A stretch of DNA of 64,000 nucleotides from assembly GCA_020252645.1 (NCBI GenBank), contig JADCCN010000002.1, forward strand, positions 434,001 to 498,000. The letters are read 5' to 3'. A model generated the notes under the pieces. It worked only from the letters and a program-made list of their open reading frames with translations. It made no database searches and was not told where the DNA came from. The position numbers and the translations under genes were made by a program. This document shows, one piece after another, positions 57,831 to 64,000 of the stretch (the stretch's first letter is position 1; each line of letters opens with the position of its first letter). This DNA comes from Methylobacterium sp. GTDB taxonomy: Bacteria; Pseudomonadota; Alphaproteobacteria; Rhizobiales; Beijerinckiaceae.

Positions 57831-58634
57831 ATGGTGGCCCGGCTCATCCATCGACACGCGATTTCCGACCGAGTTTTCCCGGGCTCGCATCCAGGATGCC
57901 TCGATGATATCGGCGTCGGCGATATTGTCCTGTTCGGGGCTGACATCGATGCGGCCCGTGCCATCCGCGATGCGGCCCACGGCCTCGGCGAAACGTCACA
58001 GCCTGCCATCCGTCGGCTCGATCTCGGTGACATGGATGATCCGGAAAGCCATTTGCCGGACTTTCTCGCCATCGTTGCCGGGCGCGGTGCCCGCTCCGTC
58101 ATGCTCGGCGGCAATGCCGAGCTGGGCACGGCGCTGGCGAAGGGGTTTGCAGGCTCATCCGGCGCCTTGGCGCCGGCCGTTGTCCTGATGTCGCCGCAGC
58201 TGCACATTTCTCCGCCGCGGCAACCTGGCACCCCGGCCCTGGCCATCGGCACTACGCGCCTGGTCGGCAGGCAGGAACATGATGCGTGGCGGAGTGCCGG
58301 CGGAGCGATTCTGCCAGCGGCGACCTTCGACATCACGAAGCTGGAAGAGGCGCTGACCATTTTCGGTGCGAAGGCGCGCGAGGCGCTTCTCGTCGTCGAT
58401 CTGAGCGTCGTCGATACGGGCTATGCCGCCGGAGCCACCCTTCGCAATGTCGGGGGGTTGAGCCCGATCGTCACACTCGAAGCGGTAGCGCGTATTCGCT
58501 CCCGTTTTGAAATCCGCGGCCTTTGCTTGCTCAATCTGATGCCCGAGCGTGACCCGCGCGGCCATTCCGAGCGAATCGCCGCCATGATCATCCAGAGCGT
58601 CCTGGCGGGCCATGCCGCGAGGCACGCAGCATGA
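57831..58634 (+). CDS. degenerate ureohydrolase-like protein A
   Basis: 267 residues that follow the arginase/agmatinase outline but lack its metal site. LDLGD (63-67) corresponds to the family's DxGD block. The GGDH motif has become GGNA (93-96) and the DAHxD region reads LMSPQLH (119-125). The SxDxDxxDP motif reads VVDLSVVDTG (188-197), keeping one aspartate. The C-terminal LNLMPERDPRGHSERIAAMIIQSVL mirrors the family's EVSPxxD...A block. It starts two bases after the permease and overlaps gene B by four bases. Family membership is inferred from motif order and from its intact neighbour; similarity is weaker than for B and C. Confidence 0.6.
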   Translation: MVARLIHRHAISDRVFPGSHPGCLDDIGVGDIVLFGADIDAARAIRDAAHGLGETSQPAIRRLDLGDMDDPESHLPDFLAIVAGRGARSVMLGGNAELGTALAKGFAGSSGALAPAVVLMSPQLHISPPRQPGTPALAIGTTRLVGRQEHDAWRSAGGAILPAATFDITKLEEALTIFGAKAREALLVVDLSVVDTGYAAGATLRNVGGLSPIVTLEAVARIRSRFEIRGLCLLNLMPERDPRGHSERIAAMIIQSVLAGHAARHAA

Positions 58635-59335
58635 TGGCTGCCGAAATGCCCGACCCTGCCCGGAAGCCCGCTCTTGCGCAGATCGCCTCGCTGCTCGGCG
58701 CACCCATTGCCGAACTGGAGGCCGTGCGGCCAGGTGATATCTGCCTTGTCGGGCTGTTCGAGGACCACGCCGACGGTCTGCATTTTGGCGCGCGTTTCGC
58801 CGCCCGGCAGATCCGCTATGCCAGCCAGGCCGAACGTGCGACGCCTTCGGCTGGCATCGCGCCGGGAATTCTCGATCTTGGCGACTTCAATGTGTTTCCC
58901 CTCGAGCGGGAGCGCAACCGTGCCGCCCTCATCCGCCAGATCGCCGCGCTTGTCGAACGGGGCGCGGTGCCTGTGATTGTTGGCGGAGCCTTTGCGATGG
59001 GGCCGATCCTGCAACAGGTGCTGTGCCGGAAAGAGCCTGGGGATGTGCGGCATATCCGTTTGCCGGCAGCCAATGAGCCGACGATGCCTTCGGATGGAAC
59101 GCATCGGATGGCCGTGACGATCGACATGGCCGCCTGGCAACAAGGAGCGCCCGCCGGAGAGCGACCCCTGGCAAAACTCCGTTGCGCGATCGAAGGATTG
59201 CCGCCGCAGCGAATCGGTGCGGCCCACCTCACCGGCCTTGCGCCAGAGCTTGACCTTTGCGGACGCCACGAGAGCAGCCTCGGCCGACTTGTTCTGGAAT
59301 TTCTGGTCGCGCATCTGCGCAAGGCGAGGGCGTGA
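58631..59335 (+). CDS. degenerate ureohydrolase-like protein B (short)
   Basis: 234 residues, about 100 shorter than the intact paralogue. The N-terminal DICLVGLFEDHADGLHFGARFAARQIRYAS (36-65) matches the family's GxP.D...RPGAR.GP..IR..S block, and ILDLGD is at 80-85. GGDH is replaced by GGAF (118-121), the DAHxD strand is missing, and the last ligand motif reads VTIDMAAWQQGAPAG (162-176) with one aspartate. The C-terminal LAPELDLCGRHESSLGRLVLEFL matches the family end. Almost certainly non-catalytic as a hydrolase. Overlaps A by four bases and C by one. Confidence 0.68.
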   Translation: MMAAEMPDPARKPALAQIASLLGAPIAELEAVRPGDICLVGLFEDHADGLHFGARFAARQIRYASQAERATPSAGIAPGILDLGDFNVFPLERERNRAALIRQIAALVERGAVPVIVGGAFAMGPILQQVLCRKEPGDVRHIRLPAANEPTMPSDGTHRMAVTIDMAAWQQGAPAGERPLAKLRCAIEGLPPQRIGAAHLTGLAPELDLCGRHESSLGRLVLEFLVAHLRKARA

Positions 59336-60246
59336 TGTCACTGCGCATCGAACCGCTTCCGCGTATGGCCGGACACCTGCCCTTCATGCGCGGCCGGCTG
59401 GTGCGGATCGATGATCTGGTGCCCGGCATGGTTGCCGCCTTCGGCGTTCGCGCCGGGCGCGATGCACGAACTGACCTTGCCGCACTCGCGATGCGTGAAA
59501 CCTCGGCCTATTTCGGCTCCCATTTCAATGCCAACATGAAATCCGCCATGGATATCGACCAGCGGCAGCCGCTGCGCAGCGCTGCGATGGCTGGCGCGAT
59601 GGTCGACCTCGGCGATATCGAGGTTGATATGGCCGCATTCGGCCTTGATATCGCAATCCGACAGATAGTGGCGCGGATCTGCCGGCGTGGCGCGATCCCG
59701 ATCATGCTTGGCGGCGATCAGGCCGATGGGGTTTCTGCCTCTGCCGGTCTCGGCGAGGCACATGCCGAATCGCCTGAAAGCCCGGCGCTTGTTCTGATCT
59801 GTGCCGCGCCGCGCGCGGGGCCGGCCGGCACCGCCGATGGTTTCTGCACGCTTTCGCAGCCGCTGCGTGAAAACAACCGGCATGCCGGCCTGGCACTGAC
59901 ATTCCAGGATTTGCGCAAATCCTTCGAGTGCGCGGTCGGGATGATGCTGGATCACTTCGGCACGAAGCCGGTTCACGTGGCGCTGGATGCCTCGGCGATT
60001 GCCAGCCATTGGCATGCCACCCATGCGGATGCCGGTTTCGACGGATTGAGCCTCTCGGAATGCCGGGCCTTGTTCCGGCGCCTGGGCCGGGCAAACATTG
60101 CCAGCCTCTCGATAACCGGGCTGGACCCGACCATCAACGGGCTCTCTCTGGTCAAGACCGGCCAGCGCCTGCTCCTCACCGCCATTCTCGATCTGATTTA
60201 CGCGCGGCTCGATGTGCTTGGCCCGCGCCTGGAACCCGGACCATGA
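59335..60246 (+). CDS. degenerate ureohydrolase-like protein C
   Basis: 303 residues. MVDLGD (89-94) and IPIMLGGDQ (121-129) align with the family, but the ligand histidine is now glutamine (Q129). The DAHxD strand reads LICAAPRAG (154-162), and the final motif VALDASAI (215-222) keeps D218 only. Unlike B it has nearly full length, including the GFDGLSLSECRALFRRL helix region. The start shares one base with the stop of B (TGATG), and its end overlaps the intact enzyme gene by ATGA. Likely a pseudoenzyme or structural partner. Confidence 0.68.
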   Translation: MSLRIEPLPRMAGHLPFMRGRLVRIDDLVPGMVAAFGVRAGRDARTDLAALAMRETSAYFGSHFNANMKSAMDIDQRQPLRSAAMAGAMVDLGDIEVDMAAFGLDIAIRQIVARICRRGAIPIMLGGDQADGVSASAGLGEAHAESPESPALVLICAAPRAGPAGTADGFCTLSQPLRENNRHAGLALTFQDLRKSFECAVGMMLDHFGTKPVHVALDASAIASHWHATHADAGFDGLSLSECRALFRRLGRANIASLSITGLDPTINGLSLVKTGQRLLLTAILDLIYARLDVLGPRLEPGP

Positions 60247-61241
60247 CTACGCCAATCGGCTTTTCTTCACCCGTTCGGCATTTCTTTGCCGGTGAACCCG
60301 CCGGGATCGCGGCCCTCCGGCCGGGCGATACCGCCTTCATCGGCATGCCTTCGGATGCCACCCATACAAGCCGTATCGGCGCGCGGTTTGGTCCAAGGGC
60401 TCTCCGCCATGAAACCAGCCAACTCATGGCGGCGCTGCGGCGAGAGGGGCAAGGTCAGCTTTTCGATCTGGCGACCGGGCAAATCTGCCGGCTCACCCCT
60501 TGCCGAAAACTGGTCGATCTCGGCGATGCCGCCATTGATCCGCTGGATGTCGAGCAGATGATCCGGTCGATTGCCGGGTTGACAGGGGGCGCCATTCGTC
60601 AGGGCGCGTTGCCGGTCGCCATCGGGGGTGATCATTTCAACAGCTACCCCGCCTGCCTCGGCGTTTCGGAAGCGCTGATGGAATGCGAGCCTGATGCGCG
60701 CTTCGGCTACATCCAGATCGATGGCCATCTCGATTTCTGTGACCGGCTGGCGGCCTGGGGACCGTTCAATCACGCCACCAATGCCCGGCGCTGCTCGGAG
60801 CTTCCCAATCTTCGCCGCGAGAACATGGTCTGGATCGGCATTGCCGGGTGGGTCGACGGCAATGATGTTTCGGAAATCGAAGGCTTCGGAGGCCTGATTT
60901 TCTCCGCGGAAGACGTTCATCGGATCGGTGCGCGCGAGGTTGCGCGCCGCGCCGTCGCGCATGCGTTGCGCAACTGCGACCGCCTTTACCTGACGATGGA
61001 TGTCGATGCGCTCGATTCCGGCTTCCTGCCGGGAACCGGTTCCATCGTGCATGGCGAGATCACCTGCCGCCAGTATCTCGACCTGCTCGAGGTCTTCGCG
61101 GAGGCGCCGCTATGCGGGATCGACATGGTCGAGGTGTCGCCGCCGCTGGATCCCTCCGGTCGGTCTGAAGCCATTGCGGCTCAGCTGCTGTTCGAGGTGC
61201 TGCGGCCGCGCCTGATAACGGCGGAAGGGGCGCAGGCATGA
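60243..61241 (+). CDS. ureohydrolase (agmatinase/guanidino-acid hydrolase family), intact
   Basis: 332-residue member of the arginase/agmatinase/formiminoglutamase family. All six binuclear manganese ligands are present: H131 in GGDH, D160, H162 and D164 in DGHLD (usually DAHxD), D253 and D255 in MDVDALD. E297 in VEVSPPLDP is also conserved. The family N-terminal block AFIGMPSDATHTSRIGARFGPRALRHETSQL is clear. Substrate is unknown: agmatine, guanidinobutyrate, guanidinopropionate or guanidinoacetate are possible by family. It overlaps gene C upstream and the aldehyde dehydrogenase downstream by ATGA. Confidence 0.9.
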   Translation: MTTPIGFSSPVRHFFAGEPAGIAALRPGDTAFIGMPSDATHTSRIGARFGPRALRHETSQLMAALRREGQGQLFDLATGQICRLTPCRKLVDLGDAAIDPLDVEQMIRSIAGLTGGAIRQGALPVAIGGDHFNSYPACLGVSEALMECEPDARFGYIQIDGHLDFCDRLAAWGPFNHATNARRCSELPNLRRENMVWIGIAGWVDGNDVSEIEGFGGLIFSAEDVHRIGAREVARRAVAHALRNCDRLYLTMDVDALDSGFLPGTGSIVHGEITCRQYLDLLEVFAEAPLCGIDMVEVSPPLDPSGRSEAIAAQLLFEVLRPRLITAEGAQA

Positions 61242-62677
61242 GGGTCTTTCCCAACCTGATCGGCGGCGAAGCTGCCGCGACCGAGGAGGTGATGGCCAAC
61301 ATCAACCCTTCGGACACGCGGGATATCATCGGCGAGTTCGCGGTTGGAACGCGCAGCGATGTGGAAACTGCCATTGCGGCGGCTGCCGCAGCCTTTCCGT
61401 TGTGGTCACGGACAAATGCCCTGACGCGCTTCGAGATCCTTGACCGGATCGGCTCCGAGATCTGCGCGCGCTCGGCCGAAATCGGCGACATGCTGGCCCG
61501 CGAGGAAGGCAAGACCTTGAGGGAGGCGACCGCCGAAGTGCTGCGCGCCGGGCAATTGTTCAAGTTCTTTGCCGCTGAAGCCTACCGGGCGAACAGCGAA
61601 GGCCTGCCCTCCGTGCGCGACCAGATTGGGTTGACGGTGTCGCGCGAGCCGATCGGCATCGTCGGCATCATCACGCCGTGGAACTTCCCGATTGCCATTC
61701 CCGCCTGGAAAATCGCGCCCGCTCTCGCCTATGGCAATACGATCGTGTTCAAGCCGGCCGAACTGGTCCCTGGCTCGGCCTGGCTGCTCGCTGACATCAT
61801 CAACCGCTCCGGGCTTCCCAAAGGCGCATTCAACCTTGTGATGGGCCATGGCGCGGTGGTGGGCGATGCCATCGTGTCCTCTGCGAAGGTCGCGGGAGTT
61901 TCCTTCACGGGATCGACGCGCGTGGGCAAGGCCATCGGCCATGCGCTTTTCGAACGCGGCGCGCGCATGCAGCTCGAAATGGGTGGAAAGAACCCGCTCA
62001 TCGTGCTGGATGACGCGCCGCTGGAACGGGCTGTCGATTCTGCGCTCCAGGGCGCGTTCTTCTCCACCGGCCAGCGCTGCACGGCCTCCTCCCGGCTGAT
62101 CGTGACGCCGGGCATCCATGATGCCTTCGTGACGCGGCTCCGGGAGCGCATGGCCGAGCTTGTCATCGGTGATGCGCGAGATCCTCAAACGCAGATCGGG
62201 CCTGTGGTTTCGGAGGCCCAGCTTGCGATTGACCAGCACTATCTCGACATCGGTCGCCGCGAAGGCGCCCGCCTCGCGCAAGGCGGAGAACGGTTAAACC
62301 CCAAGGCGCCGGGCTACTATCTCAACCCGGCTCTTTTCACCGAGACCACCAACCGCATGACGATCAATCGCGACGAGATTTTCGGCCCGATCGCAGCTGT
62401 CATCCCGGCGCGGGATTATGAGGAGGCGCTGGTCATCGCCAATGATACCGAGGCGGGACTATCGAGCGGGATTGTCACCCGGGACTCGAAAATCATCCGC
62501 CACTTCCGGGAACATGCCGAAGCAGGCATGATCCAGGTCAACCTGCCGACCGCCGGCATGGATTTCCACGCGCCATTCACGGGCCGGAAACAGGCAGGCT
62601 ATGGCCCCGCCGAGAAAGGCAGCCATGCAAGGGAATTCTTCACGGCGGTCAAGGTCACCCACGAGCAGTTTATCTGA
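61238..62677 (+). CDS. NAD(P)-dependent aldehyde dehydrogenase (succinate/ketoglutarate-semialdehyde type)
   Basis: 479-residue ALDH with N149 (PWNF), E247 (LEMGGKNP) and nucleophile C281 (GQRCTASS) all in place. The C-terminal YGPAEKGSHAREFFTAVK is of the type seen in alpha-ketoglutarate-semialdehyde and succinate-semialdehyde dehydrogenases. In the operon it would oxidise an aldehyde made after amidino-group removal and amine transfer, but no aminotransferase is visible in the window. Overlaps the ureohydrolase by ATGA. Confidence 0.92.
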   Translation: MRVFPNLIGGEAAATEEVMANINPSDTRDIIGEFAVGTRSDVETAIAAAAAAFPLWSRTNALTRFEILDRIGSEICARSAEIGDMLAREEGKTLREATAEVLRAGQLFKFFAAEAYRANSEGLPSVRDQIGLTVSREPIGIVGIITPWNFPIAIPAWKIAPALAYGNTIVFKPAELVPGSAWLLADIINRSGLPKGAFNLVMGHGAVVGDAIVSSAKVAGVSFTGSTRVGKAIGHALFERGARMQLEMGGKNPLIVLDDAPLERAVDSALQGAFFSTGQRCTASSRLIVTPGIHDAFVTRLRERMAELVIGDARDPQTQIGPVVSEAQLAIDQHYLDIGRREGARLAQGGERLNPKAPGYYLNPALFTETTNRMTINRDEIFGPIAAVIPARDYEEALVIANDTEAGLSSGIVTRDSKIIRHFREHAEAGMIQVNLPTAGMDFHAPFTGRKQAGYGPAEKGSHAREFFTAVKVTHEQFI

Positions 62678-62720
62678 ACCCCGACCTGATTTCAGGGTCG
62701 ATCCAACGAGCGGTGATGCC

Positions 62721-63479
62721 ATGTCGAATGATTCACTTCTTCATTCCGAGAGCCGGTCGGATGACCGCATGGGGGTCGAGGCTGTCGAGCGCGCCTTGAG
62801 CCTGCTGGATGCGCTTGGTTCTGTGGAGGCTCCGCTGTCCCTCAAGGAGCTGGCGCTGAAGACCGGGCTTTCCAAGGCGACCATCCTGCGCCTGACCGTT
62901 TCGCTGGAGCGGTTCGGCTATGTCAGCCGCAGTCTTTCGGGGGCATACCAACTGGGGCCGACCCTTTGGCGTCTCGGCTCTGTTTTCCGCCAGAACCTCG
63001 AGCTGGAGCCGATCATCCGGCCCGCCATGCAGGCCCTTGTCTCGCTGACCCAGGAGAGCGCTTCGTTCTGGATTCCGCGCGGCGAGGAGCGGATGTGTCT
63101 TTTCCGGCAGAATTCGCCGCGCAGCGCCCGCTCCCATGTCGAGGAAGGCGAGAGTTCGCCCATCGGGAAAGGCTCCGGAGGCCATATTGTGGCCTATTAT
63201 CTCGGCATGCCGACCCGTTTCTCGGAAGATATCCGCGCTGAAGGCGTTGTCGCGACCCTGGGCGATCGCGATCCGGATGTGGCGAGCGTCTCGGCGCCCG
63301 TGCTGGGGCCGAACCGCGAATTCGTCGGTGCCCTGACCCTGGCGGGCATTCTCAACCGCTTCGAGGCCCATGTTCCCGAATACAAGGTGATCGTGAAGCA
63401 AGCCGCAGCGTCGATCACGCGGCAACTGGGCGGCGAGCCTGAACTGGTCTCCCACCGCTCCGCGGAACGTCGCGAATGA
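62721..63479 (+). CDS. IclR-family transcriptional regulator
   Basis: 252 residues: winged helix (VEAVERALSLLDALGSVEAPLSLKELALKTGLSKATILRLTVSLERFGYV, about 13-65) and an IclR effector domain ending ITRQLGG. It lies inside the operon and shares ATGA with the CoA-transferase gene, so it is probably self-controlled. The inverted repeat at 53839-53855 is a candidate binding site. A 43-base gap before it contains an imperfect CGACCTGA/TCAGGGTCG palindrome (62682-62700). Effector unknown. Confidence 0.93.
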   Translation: MSNDSLLHSESRSDDRMGVEAVERALSLLDALGSVEAPLSLKELALKTGLSKATILRLTVSLERFGYVSRSLSGAYQLGPTLWRLGSVFRQNLELEPIIRPAMQALVSLTQESASFWIPRGEERMCLFRQNSPRSARSHVEEGESSPIGKGSGGHIVAYYLGMPTRFSEDIRAEGVVATLGDRDPDVASVSAPVLGPNREFVGALTLAGILNRFEAHVPEYKVIVKQAAASITRQLGGEPELVSHRSAERRE

Positions 63480-64000
63480 CCCTTCCTCTCAGCGGCGTTC
63501 GCGTTCTCGATCTCTCGAATGTGCTCGCGGGTCCGTTCTGCGGCTACAATCTCGCGCGGCTGGGTGCCGAGGTGATCAAGGTCGAGAATCCCGAGGGCGG
63601 CGATCTTGCCCGAAAGCTCGGGGCTGATCCCGACATGGCGAAACGCCTGATGGGCCTTTCCTTCGTGGCCGTGAATGCCGACAAGCAATCCATCACGCTC
63701 GACCTCAAGAAGGCGGATGCGAAGGAAGCCTTCCTGCGCCTTGTCGAGCAGAGCGACGTGGTGCTGGAGAATTTCCGGCCCAAGGTGATGGAGCGGCTGG
63801 GCCTCGGCTATGAGGTGCTTTCGGCCCGCAACCCGAAGATCATCTCCTGCGCGATCTCCGGGTTCGGGCAGGACGGCCCCTGGGCCGGGCGCCCGGCCTA
63901 TGACCAGATCGTCCAGGGGCTTTCCGGGGCCATGAGCGTGACCGGCGATGCAGAAACAGCACCCTTGCGCACGGGTTTTCCGATTTCGGATACGATCGCG
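63476..64000 (+). CDS. CaiB/BaiF family (type III) CoA-transferase, partial
   Basis: First 175 residues of a family III CoA-transferase, cut by the right edge. The N-terminal PLSGVRVLDLSNVLAGPFCGYNLARLGAEVIKVENP and FRPKVMERLGLGYEVL are diagnostic. The catalytic aspartate is D172 in GFPISD. It would activate an acid to its CoA ester using a CoA donor, possibly the acid made by the aldehyde dehydrogenase; substrate unknown. Coupled to the IclR gene by ATGA. Confidence 0.92.
   Translation, partial: MTLPLSGVRVLDLSNVLAGPFCGYNLARLGAEVIKVENPEGGDLARKLGADPDMAKRLMGLSFVAVNADKQSITLDLKKADAKEAFLRLVEQSDVVLENFRPKVMERLGLGYEVLSARNPKIISCAISGFGQDGPWAGRPAYDQIVQGLSGAMSVTGDAETAPLRTGFPISDTIA

Noticed and set aside
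52729-64000. Integrative element attached at tRNA-Gly
   Set aside because: No integrase gene and no repeat of the tRNA 3' end was seen in the window; an island remains possible but is not shown.

Overview
The window is GC-rich chromosomal DNA from an alphaproteobacterium, most likely of the order Hyphomicrobiales (Rhizobiales). Gene order supports this: tsaB-rimI-plsC-miaB-phoH, hslV/hslU divergent from hisB-DUF2628-hisH-hisA-hisF-hisE-coaA, Tim44-mltA-smr, secB/dnaQ-coaE-aroE-maf-ppsR, hemE-hemJ-rho-mnmE-mnmG-rsmG-parA-parB, and leuS-lptE-holA. Small 'GCATTTTC...GAAAATGC' palindromes and GANTC sites fit the same group. The family cannot be fixed from this window. No rRNA, IS element, prophage or CRISPR was seen; there is one tRNA.

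Layout. 1-12051 is mostly minus-strand housekeeping: phoH (cut by the window edge), miaB, plsC, rimI, tsaB, a NifU-like protein, a universal stress protein, trpS, murJ, a phosphoesterase, and hslV/hslU with an unknown membrane-protein gene between them. 12204-16814 is the plus-strand histidine operon ending in coaA, with 4-base ATGA overlaps from the DUF2628 gene to hisE. 16833-25183 holds a PfkB kinase, Smr protein, MltA and a Tim44-like protein (minus), an FxsA-like protein and SecB (plus), then dnaQ-coaE-aroE-maf-ppsR (minus). 25184-25583 is a gene-free stretch that I propose as the chromosomal replication origin: genes diverge from it, it has degenerate DnaA boxes and GANTC sites, and the parABS partition locus lies 4-9 kb to its right. 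25584-34128 runs hemE, hemJ, rho, mnmE, mnmG, rsmG, parA, parB. Two perfect 16-bp parS sites lie at the 5' ends of mnmG and rsmG. 34102-52567 is envelope, translation, DNA-repair and nitrogen genes: holA, lptE, leuS, a YggS-type PLP protein, an L,D-transpeptidase, a CenR-like response regulator with a cNMP-binding partner, xthA, lolA, ftsK, glnK-amtB with a sigma-54 promoter, tesB, a UbiH-family hydroxylase, and small conserved proteins.

From the tRNA-Gly gene at 52729 the character changes to an accessory catabolic region. After an uncharacterised 233-residue protein, one tightly packed plus-strand operon (53893 to beyond 64000) encodes a Tat-exported PotD-like binding protein, an ATPase and two permeases of the polyamine/opine type. 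Then come FOUR consecutive ureohydrolase (arginase/agmatinase) family genes, an aldehyde dehydrogenase, an IclR regulator and a CoA-transferase. Only the fourth ureohydrolase keeps all six metal ligands. The three before it keep the family's DLGD and GG landmarks but have lost most ligands. This stack of three apparent pseudoenzymes with one intact enzyme, next to a dedicated importer, is the most unusual feature of the window. It suggests a hetero-oligomeric or scaffolded enzyme for an unidentified guanidino (or related amidino) compound.
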